DNA of 64,000 bases from Astropecten irregularis (GCA_963971285.1 OZ020244.1:30194001-30258000), one strand, 5' to 3'. Positions 23,429 to 34,800 are shown, counted from the stretch's first letter. Notes: generated by a model not told the origin, from the letters alone. Made by a program: numbers and translations.

Positions 23429-23808
23429 AGGCCCACGTCACACGAGGCAATTTACAGGCAATCAGTTCCAGACAATCTCCAAGAAGAAATGGCATTATTC
23501 TTTCAATTTTCATCTAATTTTCTCAAGTTGGGGATAGTGAGAAACTACCAGAAAAGTGACTTTTGTACTATACATGTACCAAGGTTTTTCCTCTTGCACG
23601 CGGTGTATAGTAATTAATGGGAGACTTTGGAGAACCGGTCTTCAAGTCAGCAGCGCACGCGCACGCATGCGCAAAACAACGCGCGCATGCTCACTGTTGC
23701 GCAAGCATGGTATGCGCGTGCGCAGTTGACTGAAGACCGGTTGTCCAAAGTCTCCCATTGGTTGCCTTCAAGTTGCCTGTAAAAGTTGCCTCGTGATGTG
23801 ACATGGCC
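23429..23808 (+). mobile_element. MITE family K (GGCC...CACACGAGGCAA ends) with nested foldback
   Basis: Left GGCCCACGTCACACGAGGCA and right end TTGCCTCGTGATGTGACATGGCC are inverted repeats. The foldback element at 23616-23759 is inserted inside it; the copy at 44935-45157 has the empty site. Confidence 0.85.
23616..23759. mobile_element. Foldback MITE (ATGGGAGACTTTGGAG), copy 3, nested
   Basis: ATGGGAGACTTTGGAGAACC and its near-complement at 23736-23759 (one change, GTTGTCC). It interrupts family K between GGTGTATAG and GGTTGCC. Confidence 0.88.
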
Positions 23809-24130
23809 GTGAAGCTTGAGGTGCTCACGACTAATTCTTGGAAAAACTCCTTGTGAAATACGGTGAAGATTGCAACTTAAGAGGAATTGCAACTGTCTCC
23901 TCTCCTTATCCGAGATTGTTCGTCAACTTCACAGATATTGGCTAGACATGACCCATGGCCCTATTTAGCAGGGAAGTGGAGGACAGCTAAGAGGAAATAG
24001 TCAATTAAATGCTGAAGGAATATTGTGCTGTTATCAGGGATATTTCATATTGAGGGATGCTGCTAAAAAGTTCATTGGCTCTTGGCCAATCGATGTAAAA
24101 TGGGGAACGGAGAATTGTTTAGGATGAATA

Positions 24131-24180
24131 ATCGTCTCCTGATGAGGACTAGAGCAGGCTAGTCGAAACGTTGAGACCTT
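24131..24180 (+). ncRNA. Hammerhead-ribozyme-like motif, copy 2
   Basis: GTCTC, CTGATGA (24139-24145), stem GACTAG/CTAGTC with loop AGCAGG, GAAAC (24165-24169), GTT, GAGAC. The outer GTCTC/GAGAC pair would form stem I, and stem III would be minimal, as in the ribozymes described from Penelope-like elements. One extra base lies between CTGATGA and stem II, so catalysis is uncertain. Confidence 0.4.
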
Positions 24181-24394
24181 ACGAGAAGTGCGAAAGTACA
24201 AACGATTCATCTTACATGATGTTTCTGCAAACCGATTCACAAACCAATTTTCACCATACAAAGCCTCAAATCTTTCTTAAAAATCATAATATTTCCATTT
24301 CCTGCGTGATGTTTCTGGTATTCATAAAATGACGGTGTTTTTTAACGAAAGATTGTTTTATGATAAAATTGGCCCGGTATTGCTCACCCTCCAT

Positions 24395-24540
24395 GGGTCG
24401 ATTTAACGAAGCCCTACGATCGGTCGTAACTCGAGTTTCGAAGGATAACCCATCGTATCCCACGACTTCTACGTGGAGCTGCAATGCATCATATAGCCCA
24501 ACGATTGATAAGTTACTTCGAGTTTGGTGAAATCAACTCC
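24395..24540 (-). mobile_element. MITE family F, copy 3 (minus)
   Basis: GGGTCGATTTAACGAAGCCC at the left, TTTGGTGAAATCAACTCC at the right; family blocks in reverse order. It abuts copy 4. Confidence 0.75.
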
Positions 24541-24542
24541 TT

Positions 24543-24700
24543 TGATCGATATCACCATGCAAACTCATCGTAGCTTACTAACAATCGTAGGACTTGTGAT
24601 GCATTGAATCACTAGGTAGGATACAGTTGGAATTATCCTTCGTAACTCGACTTAAGATCGATCGTACTGGGGCTTCGTGAAATGAATGAAATCGACCCCT
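24543..24700 (+). mobile_element. MITE family F, copy 4 (plus)
   Basis: GATCGATATCACCATGCAAA, CATCGTAGCTTACT, ATCGTAGGACTTGTGATGCA, and the right end GAAATGAATGAAATCGACCCC. Copies 3 and 4 are in opposite orientation with only a few bases between them. Confidence 0.75.
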
Positions 24701-25208
24701 GCTGAGGTAAATTACATATACCAGCCGCATAATGATATCTCCCACTTGACAAAGTGATCATCGTAATAATACAATAGGTATAATAATCCCTACTCATCAC
24801 TATTACTATTACTCACATTACCTATATCATGCATTTTTCATAATACAATCTGCAAGGTCCAAGCCAAGTACAGCAAATTACAGAAATCTTCCGCGGGTAA
24901 TTCTACACCTTAATGGTGAAGAACCTCATCGCTCGAAGCGATCAACCAAGCACATGTGAGACAATCATCATGGACCCACAGGAAATAGTTGGCCAAATTA
25001 ATTTTCATAATATACCACGGGGATTCTCGGAATCTTTGGTAAATTTTCTTTCATTTTGCATGTTGCTATTATCTAAAGCACTTAGAAGCCCACACTGTAG
25101 CTCTGATGTGTATACGCGTTTAGAATGAGCGGAGCCAATAAGCGGTAAATGGATATGTATAATGCTATGGAAACAATGATGAAACATTTCAAATGCCACA
25201 GTTCTCTA

Positions 25209-25523
25209 AAAGGTGATTTCATACTTTAGTTTTTTTGTTAAAGAAAATAATACAGAATAAAGGGCAAAATATATCACTTTTTGAGAAAACGCTGACGGTA
25301 TTTTTAAAGGTAATATCATACTTTGGTTTTTATCAAAGAAATACAGATTCAAGGGCAAAAATATCAAGACAGATACAGTAACAGTCACCTGTGAAAATAT
25401 CAATTAGTTTTACTCTTTTCTAGGATTAATACATCATTTCTGCCATCACCATCTTTATACCTAAAGGTAAATCTGTGAAGATTTCTGTTTTGTATGCCAT
25501 ACCAAAGTATGATAGTACCTTTA
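25209..25523 (-). mobile_element. MITE family A, copies 7a/7b (overlapping partial copies)
   Basis: An end fragment (AAGGTGATTTCATACTTTAG...TCACTTTTTGAGAAAACGCT) runs to about 25311, then a second copy starts TTAAAGGTAATATCATACTT and lacks the central GATC palindrome region, ending CCAAAGTATGATAGTACCTTTAA. Confidence 0.8.
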
Positions 25524-25700
25524 ACAAGCATATTGAAGGTGTGGGGAGGGTGTTATTCCACCCGGTACCTTACGGTGACAATGAAAATATCACGACCGAC
25601 CTAGGTACTTCCCTCGGCCACCATTTTGTTTTATTAAAAACACCTCCCGTCTTTCAAAGATTCTACAAGAAGATATTTTGAACTTCGAACCGAAATGGCC

Positions 25701-26034
25701 TTAAAGGTAGTATCATACTTTGGTTTTTATCAAAGAAATACAGATAATGGGCAGAAATAGTCATCTTTGAAAATTTCAGTCCAATACGGTCCCCTCTTTT
25801 TGAGAAAACAGTGAAGTCTTTTCTCTTTTATTTTTGATCTTTTAAAAGCTCAACAATATTTTCGGTCGTTGTTTTACTAATTTCTGGATCAATACACCAT
25901 TTCAGGCGGAACAATTTTAACGGTATGTTTCTACCACCACTATCTTCATACCTTGTAAGTTATACGTAAATGTGTGAACATTTCTGTTTTGGTCTCTTTT
26001 ATACCAAAGTATGATATACATGCACTACCTTTAA
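25701..26034 (-). mobile_element. MITE family A, copy 8 (TTAA both sides)
   Basis: TTAAAGGTAGTATCATACTT to CCAAAGTATGATA-TACATGCACTACCTTTAA; a short ATACATGC insertion splits the right terminal repeat. Its right TTAA is shared with the next element. Confidence 0.88.
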
Positions 26035-26375
26035 AGGTACAGTAAGCCTATGATTGGTAACATTACTCAAACACATTCCACAGATTTACATCATGAGAAC
26101 GTTTAGTGTATGTAGATGGTGCTGGTATAAAAACATAATACCCTTATAATGTTTTCGCCTGATATGGTATATTTATCAAGAAATCGTCAGTAAGACAAAG
26201 ACCGAAAACAGTTTTGGTCTCGGAGTATGATCAAAACCATTCGCTGCTTTCTCCTGACCCAGACGTCCGATTGAGCTCAAAATGTCACAGGTGTGTTATT
26301 TTCATGTAGGCCTACATGTTGGATTACACAAATTGTGAATGCTGTTCTGTGACTTTTACAGAATTCTTCGACCTG
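26031..26375 (-). mobile_element. MITE family B', copy abutting family A
   Basis: TTAAAGGTACAGTAAGCCTA, ATATGGTATATTTATCAAGA, TTTTGGTCTCGG, CGTCCGATTGAGCTCAAAAT. It begins at the TTAA that ends the preceding element; the far end decays near 26375. Confidence 0.65.
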
Positions 26376-26882
26376 GCCCGACCATGGAGATCCAACTTGG
26401 TTTTTTATTCTAAAAGATCGTTGACAATTATTCTGGGTCGGCATTGTTAAGTCGACAGATCTTGACAGATAAAGAAGATTTATAGGGAATTATAAGATTA
26501 TAACCCATTAGTTTGCTTGGTTATTATGGAAAGGTCACAGTTATTATAAATCATACAAGAGTGACAACGTGTACGACCTATAGGCAGAGTTGAAATAGCG
26601 GTCAGTATGAGTGGCTATAAACTGATGATTTTCAAGGAGATTATGCAAATTATCCACCATGCTGAACGATTGTTTTTCTTGAATTACAGATCCTCGGATC
26701 TGCATGCATAATCCTCATTCAAATTTGCATTTTGCACGTCAGCGGACTTGTAGGCGTGATATAAATAGATAGATCGAGGTCAGTCCATAACACAATGCAG
26801 GCTTGTTTACGCCAAACAAAATCGAGTAAAACCAATCGTATGAAGTGGTTGTATAATGTGTCTCTTTTAAATGTAAAATTCA

Positions 26883-27203
26883 GGATTGGTAAAGGTGACA
26901 GAATGTCAGCTGCGGGCTGTTCATTTTTGCCATGGAATCAAAACAAACCTGTGAAATTTTCAGCTCATCAGAAACTGAAGAAAACAGTATTTTTAAATCT
27001 GTTCACAGGAGTTTTTATCTCACCACGAGAAAACTGTTTTCCGTCGTTTTTGACTAATTTCCAGATAAATACAGCATTTTAGCAGGAAATATTTGAACGG
27101 TATGTTTGATAATGTTTCTACCAGCACTTATTATCCTGAAACCTAGGCCTATATGCCCTACGTAAATCTGTACATGTTTCTGTTTGGGTATAATCGTGTA
27201 CGT
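26883..27203 (+). mobile_element. MITE family B, copy 2
   Basis: GGATTGGTAAAGGTGACAGA, GGGCTGTTCA, CATGGAATCAAAACAAACCT, CAGGAGTTTTTAT, CAGATAAATACAGCATTTT. Ends directly at the TTAA of the next family A copy. Confidence 0.65.
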
Positions 27204-27552
27204 TTAAAGGTAATATCTTACTTTGGTTTTGTCAAAAAAATACAGATTCGTGAGCAAAAATATCAAAGAAGAGACAGTAACAGTCATCTGTGAAAGTTTC
27301 AGTCCCACACGGTACCCATTTTTTGAGAGTATTCTTTAGTATTTTCTCTTTTATTTTTGATCTTTAAAAGATCAAACAAAATTTTGATCACTGGTTTAAT
27401 TTACTCTTTTCTGGATTAATACAGCATTTCTGACAGAAAATCTTTAACGGTATGTTTCTACCATCACCATCTTTATACCCTGTTAGTTATAGGAAAATCT
27501 GTGACTGACATTTCTTTTTTGGTATGCTACCAAAGTATGATAATACCTTTAA
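27204..27552 (-). mobile_element. MITE family A, copy 9 (TTAA both sides)
   Basis: TTAAAGGTAATATCTTACTT to CCAAAGTATGATAATACCTTTAA, full-length with GATCTTTAAAAGATC centre. Confidence 0.88.
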
Positions 27553-28127
27553 GGGTTTTTGTGCCGTGTCTTATTACACATGATAGTGGGCCTATACTAG
27601 CACTGCATCAATTCAATTATATCTCACCGTAAACAAAAGGCGAAAATTCGGCAAAATATTAACTATACAATCAAAACCTGGATCCACTAATTCACACTAT
27701 GTTTCATGACTGTCACTCAAACCTATGCAACACTTTCACTCGATCAGTAGGCCTATGAGTTAATTGGCCCAATGCCGGCGAACTGAAAAACATCCGTCAT
27801 TAAGATTATTTTTACCGTTTTAATGCAAATAAAATATTAATTGTCATGGCAATGTGTCACAACCTATGAACTTGTCATGAATTTAAATTCAATTTGGTCC
27901 GGGAAAAAGGCCTAAACTGAATCATAACTTATCATTGGTCGCACCAGAACTCATGCTACTTTTGGGGGTAATAATTTTTAAAATATACAAATTTCTCCTC
28001 GGATAACCGACAGCAAAAACTTAAAAAACTTAGAATTTAATTGATGAAGTTTCAAACTATTTAGTCAAATCTTTCGTAAAACCTATGGGACCCCTGGATC
28101 ACTTGCTGTGAAGTTTGCGGACTGTTA
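27553..28127. other. Gene-free interval upstream of SENP8
   Basis: AT-rich, no ORF worth noting and no element ends. It may hold distal regulatory sequence of SENP8, but nothing in it shows this. Confidence 0.4.
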
Positions 28128-28129
28128 TA

Positions 28130-28565
28130 CAGAGTATCCCCCAAAAAACGCAACACTTTGCGTCTAAAATTATTATATACAAATTAAAAATAATGTCTAT
28201 CACTTCAAGATTCAGAATTATGATACAGCCATGTCTTGGCTATTATCACCATTATAGAATTTGAGCAAAATTAGACTGAAATTATGTGAAAAAACTAAGA
28301 CTGAATTATTCAACTTCAAAACCCGATTTTCATCATACACAATATTGACCACTGCACTATGCGTGTTATCCTTGCAAATTTGTTTTTAAGGAGTTCTCTT
28401 TCAATTGGTCATAATTTCGCCAATTTCAACCCGATTTTGCTTAAATTCTACGTGGCGATAGCCAAGACATTGTTTTATCATATATCTGAATCTTAAAGTG
28501 ATAGACAGTTTGATTTTAACATAAAGGGCCCCGACACGGTGTTGCGCTTTTTCTGGGACACCCTG
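28130..28565. mobile_element. Tc1/mariner-type foldback MITE just upstream of SENP8
   Basis: Ends are CAGAGTATCCCCCAAAAAA and TTTTTCTGGGACACCCTG, imperfect inverted repeats flanked by TA on both sides (28128-28129, 28566-28567). The CAGGGTGTCCC-type terminus and TA target are typical of Tc1/mariner (IS630) elements. Inverted similarity runs well inward: GTCTATCACTTCAAGATTCAG near the left end matches the complement of the stretch near 28490. It has no transposase ORF. Confidence 0.75.
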
Positions 28566-28690
28566 TAGTACATCGAGGAAGTAATGTTGTGCTGTGCTAG
28601 CTGTGTCCGCTTGTAAAAAATAAATACATTTTGTGGATACTGGTGATAGCGCCCTCCATAGGTCCTTGAAACTTAGTTTTGTTGTGAGAC
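28566..28690 (+). promoter_or_regulatory. SENP8 5'-proximal region (5' UTR / core promoter candidate)
   Basis: This is the only non-repeat sequence between the end of an inverted-repeat element at 28565 and the start codon. I see no TATA box at a convincing spacing; the transcription start is not determinable. If transcription begins further upstream, the promoter or 5' UTR lies within the mobile element. Confidence 0.35.
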
Positions 28691-28815
28691 ATGGCGGCGT
28701 GGACTCCTGAGCAAAAAGTTTTGAGTTACCATGACAGCTTGTTGACAATTAGTGATTTATATCTACTTGATGGACCACGGTGGCTCAATGATAAATTGAT
28801 CGGCTTCGCTTTCGA
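28691..28815 (+). CDS. SENP8: SENP8 exon 1 (start codon, N-terminal substrate-binding segment)
   Basis: Begins MAAWTPEQKVLSYHDSLL and carries WLNDKLIGFAF, the segment typical of the SENP8 N-terminus. It ends after two bases of the Glu42 codon (GA) at donor GTAAGC. Reading through the donor would instead meet a TAA stop at once, which supports splicing here. The ATG at 28691 gives a protein about five residues longer at the N-terminus than the human one. Confidence 0.93.
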
Positions 28816-31800
28816 GTAAGCTACATTTGCAATATTTTTAAATGCGTACGTGGATAACAGTCATAACTCATATTCATCACTTTGCCTGGCTAACGCTGTC
28901 AAGTGTCATGCATGCATTGTCATTGTGATCAGTGTCACATGCACACACACGCAAGCCCAAGGGCATATCCAAGATTGTGCTGCATCAATTTCGTGAAATT
29001 AAGTCATTATTTATGGGGGTTTTCGAAATGTAGGCTCAGGCTCAATATTATTAGTAAGGTTTTAGACCTATTTGTGGAAAGAGGGCAGGGCTAAAATTTT
29101 TGAGGGAAATTATGGGGTAGAACATGTAACTTTGTAGTTTGTATTTAACTTTAGTTTAAGCCAATGCAACATTTCATGGCAGCACGGAAGGCCGCAGGTG
29201 TGTGATTCTGCAATTTCTGGCTACTACCCATTAACCAGAGTGGACTATAATCCTCAGGAATGCCGTCTTAATGATAATAATAATTGTTCAGGTGAAAGGT
29301 TCCTCTTAAAACAGTTAAACTTGAATTTGATGTTGAAAAAGCTCTGTTGCTTACTAAAATGGCAGCCGAATGATACTTCAACTTTTGGGATGAGTAGACT
29401 TTCTTACGGGCACTATAGCTTTGGTTCTGCCTTCCCACATGTCCTATGCCAGATACTTTGAGCACTGAGTATGCAGTTTTTATCTACGTTTTTGTAGGGT
29501 AGGATCTCCAAGCCTAATTTGCATAGTGTTACATAATTTACAATCTTAGAACTAACAGTAATGCTCTAGAACCCCAGACACTCTGGATCTATAGGGGGGG
29601 CCTAAGGCCCGGCCTACTCACTGTGCTTTGAATTTAGCATTATATGTGTCTTGTACATTAGTGAGTGATGTACTGCACATGCATTGTTATAGCTAGCACA
29701 TTTTAAGTGGCGGCTAAATTTACTTGTAACCGGTATTGTGAATCTTAGCAAGCTCTAGCTGCAGTAACTGTAGCCCTATATTACTCCTGACGTTGTTGTC
29801 GTATATAGGGCTACAGTTACTGCAGCTAAGCAAGCTCTTGCCCCTTACGGCTGGGGTCCAGGAGATAATTAATACATGTACCTAAATGCAAGTCCGTATA
29901 TGCGCAAGCGTTTCAGCAATATTACGGTATGTTTTGTTATTGGGGATCTGGTCAATTTATCTTTCCAGATTTGTCTCCAAGTCAAAATCTTACTATTCTT
30001 TCAGTGAAAAAAACACAACATTTATGATGTAACTTGTGCATTTTCTATGATTTTCAAGATTGTTAGTGCCGGTCGGCAACATGATTTTTCATCCCGAGTG
30101 CCGGTCAGGCTGAGTGCCAGTTGTCCCCGACTGGTGTCGACTGCATGGCTAGAACTGTAGATCGAACACTATCAGGACTGTGTACTACAAAATGCTGTAG
30201 AAAATGGGATGCTTCAACCTTTACTGCTTGGCCTAGGAGAACTCAGAATCCAAACCTGATTTTTTTTATTCATGAAGTGAGAACCCAGTGTTAATTGTAT
30301 CCTAGAGACATCTCTGTGATGAAATTAGGGCTGGGGTCCTCAAACCTTGCATCTTCTTTTATTTAGGTCATACATGTTGTATGTACCTGGGTGACTTTTT
30401 GTCATAATTTAATATTGAGAGCTACCTCAATCTCAGGCCCTTTTCCCAAACCTGTGTGCAATAATAATTTCCACTTCGATAATTTAGTTTAAAAGTCATC
30501 ACAAACAAAATGAAGGAAAGACTTTTGTGTGGATTTAAAATTACTACCTGCAGGGATGTGCTGCACGACAGACTTACAAAGTTACAAGTGACTATTTCAT
30601 TGTGCCTTGATGATTAGCGACTCAATTCTCAGACTCAGCCGTGTTTAAGCATGAAAATTCTTCCTTGATCAAACAGGATTACCAACCACATTTCCATGTG
30701 ATGTTTAAAGTTGACTTGTATTCGGCCATTGTTTGCTGAGCCTGACATTCACAATGAGTATTGGCTGGCATACTGATTTTATGAAGCTAGGTTTTTGATG
30801 CTCATAAGCAAATTTTGGTGCTTAACAGGCCACAGGCCACAAACTGTTTGATGCCGCCACTGTAACCAGTACATGTACTTCTAGCGTATTTCAGAAAAAT
30901 TGTTTCAGCAACCAGACTCATCACTTGCCTTGTTTGTTCTGCCTTCACAGATACTTTGAGCATGATGAGTTTCGAGCACTTGCTGACAGAGTGGCTTTTG
31001 TTGGTCCCGAGGTGACACAGTTTATTAAACTGAGTAATGGTAAGACACCCTTTTAAAAACTTTGGACTTTTTCTATTGTGTTTGCAAAGTATGTGAGAGA
31101 AAAAGTAAAATTTATGTCAGAGCAAAGCATGAATAAATCTTAAAGATTCATACTTCAAGTTCATGGAGTCCTTCTTGTGAAGCTATTAAAGGGCCTGTTT
31201 GTTTGAGGAATGTGATCAGTAATCCAGTCTGCAAAAGCTGCTCTGGATCGCCTTTTAGTTTTAGCGTATCCTTCCTGGCTGGGACATGGGTTTATAAGAT
31301 CAAATATGGCGATCGAGATCTGGGGCAAAACTGCCCTAGATTGACGTCACAACTTAAAAGGGAGAAAGACCCAGCAAGGGTTCCCACTGTGAATGTCATG
31401 CAATTCCACTTCCTCGGGGAACACCACACATGTAATGGTTGGAAATCCTCACTCAGGGCATTATATGTTCTTGCCAAGACTGAGAATAGAGAGCATAGCG
31501 CAAAAAAGAAATGTCACTGTAGTTCATTCTCAGAACTACTTACATGTATTATACATAGTCTGTGTATTTACAGTGGTATAGTAATGGGGCCTGCCTTACA
31601 AAGATTGCATCTTCACCCATGGATCCAAATCCCCAGATTGTACAGATTGTCACACTCTGTCTCCTCTTGTCAATAACTCTAGATGTTGAAATTTTTATCC
31701 ATGAAAGTTTGAGAATACCACTGAGTTTCCCATGCACATGGCGTGTTCTGTTAGTACAGTGTATGTGTGGTATCCCCATAGAGTTAAATAAAAAACTAGA

Positions 31801-34800
31801 GTGTGCGCTTTGTATTGAACGTGCACGTTGTTTGCACTCCGCCACCATCTTTCCTGGTGTAACTTCGCAGATGCAAGAGTCAAATTTCCGTTCCTGGACG
31901 TTATTCACTGAATTGTGCGCACTGTGCATGATGCCACAGCAACGCAATGTGTTGATCATCCCATATTTTATGCACAGTGCTGCGCGCACGAACCGGTGTA
32001 AGAATATACGCACAAAATGAAACGAGATGCCTGCGTTTGCCCTTGTTTGGTTTTCTTAGGCAATGGCGCTGGTCATATGGTTGAGTGTATCACACTCTAG
32101 TTTTTTATTTAACTCTATGGGTATCCCGAATACAGTGTGGTTTGTGTTGTAATCATGGTAATGTGTGGTTTATGATAGAGTCTGTGGAGACTGTGTGGTT
32201 TAAGCTTTTGTCTTGTGTGGTTACTGTGTAGTTGCTAGGGGTATTGATTCCTTGGGATCACACACAGTACTCAAACAGAATGAGGGTTTGGTGCACATGT
32301 TGTTGTTTTTTATCCAAGCAACAAAACCTTTTTATTCATTACAAAGACTCAAACTTGACTAATAAGGTGACGTCTCAGCTACAGGGACTTAATTTGCAGA
32401 CCCTTGGGCATGGGGTTTTGTGTATCAAATAATATTGGTATACCAATATAAATTAGTTATGTGTTTGTGTGTATATGTCGTCACTATAGTGATAGACTGA
32501 TAGCATTATATCGCATTCTTGTCAATGCATGGTATCATTTACCATGTATATCACAGCTCTGTTTAACACCAACTTTTATTGACTATTATGTCCAGTCCAA
32601 ACACAATGTCTTCATTCCAGATGATATAAGTCCAAGAGAAAGTCACTTTCAAAATCAGAAAGGTTTTGTGTAAATTATATTAAGATTTCTTGAGCTTTAT
32701 CAAATAGTGAAGAATTCTGGAATGTTAGTCTCATATTATTATTGTTTTTTTTTTTTACTTTATCCAAATAGGAAAAAAATGTGTCCTTTTATATTTTGTC
32801 ATTGAAAGATGAATGAAGAAAAATTGACTGGAGTGGGATTTGAACCTGCGACCCCTGGAATCGTACCAGCGCTCCGCCTCTTACCCACTAAGCTACCCAG
32901 CCCTATGTTGGCTGTGTCCCAAACTGTCAATTATCTTTGTTCGTTTGGCACTCAGAAGCCATGAAACCACTCACATTATACCGCTGTTTTCCCAAGGATC
33001 ATACATCTAATTGTATCTTATAAGATGCAGGCAACATTTATTTAATAAAATAAAATTAATAAAAGGTTTGCCGTGTTACTAATAGTAACACAGCAAACCT
33101 TTTTGAAATTGTGTTTGTATTTCTGCAGATGAAGACGTTGGTATATTTCTGGATCCTCTGAACCTGCCCAATAAGGACTACGTGTTTTTAGCCATCAATG
33201 ACCATCAGTCAGAAAACACTGCAGGCGGATGTCATTGGTAAGTGGCTATAATTATTTGATTATAGGAACTATTGGAGACCGGTGTAAATATGTGATGTAC
33301 AATACATTATGACATCACTCCCTCCAAAAAAAATTATTGAGTTTGAGACAGGAAATGGACTCAACAGTTCGTAAACAGTCACCATGGGAAATCTTGGTTC
33401 ATCAGATGCTGGGTTTTTCAAGCAAATCAAGATTTAGTGTCTTTTCAAAAGATCGTTTGTCCGAATGATTTTTGGAACAAACATAAAGTAAACCATTCTT
33501 CATGTGTTTTATAAGAAAAATCGAGTCGGGTTCTCGCTATTTTCTCGTGACTCAGATGTCCGATTGAGCTCAAATTTTCACTGTTTATTATTTCATGTAC
33601 ATGTTTGATCAGACAAAGTGTGAGTGCAGTCCTGTGACTTTTACCAATCATGTATTGTACCTTTAAATGTTGTATAACATGTAAAAGAGGCCAATACAAG
33701 TAATCAATTGCACTGCAAACTGCTCATCAACCAAAATGACCTGAAATATATCAAATGCTTGGAGTTAGGAGGGCCTGACGCGTTCCGATCCTAGGAGGAT
33801 CTTTCTCAAACAAAGACTAAATGACGAGAGGACACAGGCAAGTGAAAGAAACACACATGAATGGAAACTATGTAAAAGAGGATTAGGTTTTGCGGCCTAG
33901 ATGTAACCATATATGTCACACAAATACTTGCAGAATGCAGACCGCATGTTACAAGCCTGGAAATAAACGGAGGCCTTGGCCTTCGCTGCCCTGGTTCTTG
34001 GCATTGGTGCCCCTTCAAATATAGACATTATGATTTTCCAATGGAAGTGCCCCTTGCAATGGAAAATTGGCCTTGCCCTCACCAAACCTTATTTATAACC
34101 AGCCCTGATGTTATACATGTATCTTCTGCTACATGTTGTTTGTAATCATTGTCAGCACAAGTTTCCATTCCTAGTTATTATTTAAATTCCCATCATAACT
34201 TTTCAATTCTTCTTTTTGGGGCACTAGTAACCTGGTAACATTATCTGCACACTATGCCTAAAATTCGTCAAATTTTGGAGTTCATAAGATGACTATTTTT
34301 GCCATAATTTGTGAAGGGAAATCCATGTACATGTACGGGGGTACGTGAACTAACCATTTTGACATGCGATACAGAAACGCTGTACAAGTACTTTAAGTTT
34401 GAACGTTACCGCACAAAATGATTACTTTACACACATTTTTTGCCAATGGGCATACGCATCACATACCTGCATGGTTTTCTAAGGGTTCCTACTATCTCTC
34501 TATAATTATTGGCAGTGCAAGTCAGAAATCATGAAACCTCTGATCAGTTTCTATTCGGTTGAGGGATCTTAGCATGCATAGCTGAATCACATTAGAGTAT
34601 ATAGGCTCTGTGGGAAACTTAATTGCAGTCTTGCATTCAGAACCTGAGTCTCAAAGGTCTTTGACTTCAGATGTCCTGACTTCAGTCACATTTTCTTCTC
34701 TCAGTCAACGATCTTGAACGTAAAAAATTGGTCCCAGTCATCAATATCATTTGTTTATGTACTGTCATTACCATATACATGTATGTTGGTAATAGGTGGC

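Larger units (their letters stand above)
28816..30950 (+). other. SENP8 intron 1
   Basis: 2135 bp, GTAAGC to CACAG. It contains a short exon-2-like copy (29420-29478), a 73-bp hairpin MITE (29756-29828) within an older repeat (29700-29910), and a decayed family C element (30641-30829). Confidence 0.85.
31040..33128 (+). other. SENP8 intron 2
   Basis: 2089 bp, GTAAGA to TGCAG. Holds the 347-bp MITE G (31775-32121), a minus-strand tRNA-related SINE (32822-32976) and a hairpin next to the acceptor (33061-33103). ORFs of about 150 codons on both strands at 31203-32020 lie largely in MITE G and lack motifs. Confidence 0.85.

Noticed and set aside
31203-32020. ORFs of about 150 codons on both strands
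   Set aside because: They overlap each other and largely lie in the inverted-repeat element at 31775-32121; no recognisable domain.
32822-32905. A functional tRNA gene on the minus strand
   Set aside because: The T-stem does not pair, the anticodon loop lacks a U before the anticodon, and the same sequence with the same leader recurs at 45538, so it is a SINE.
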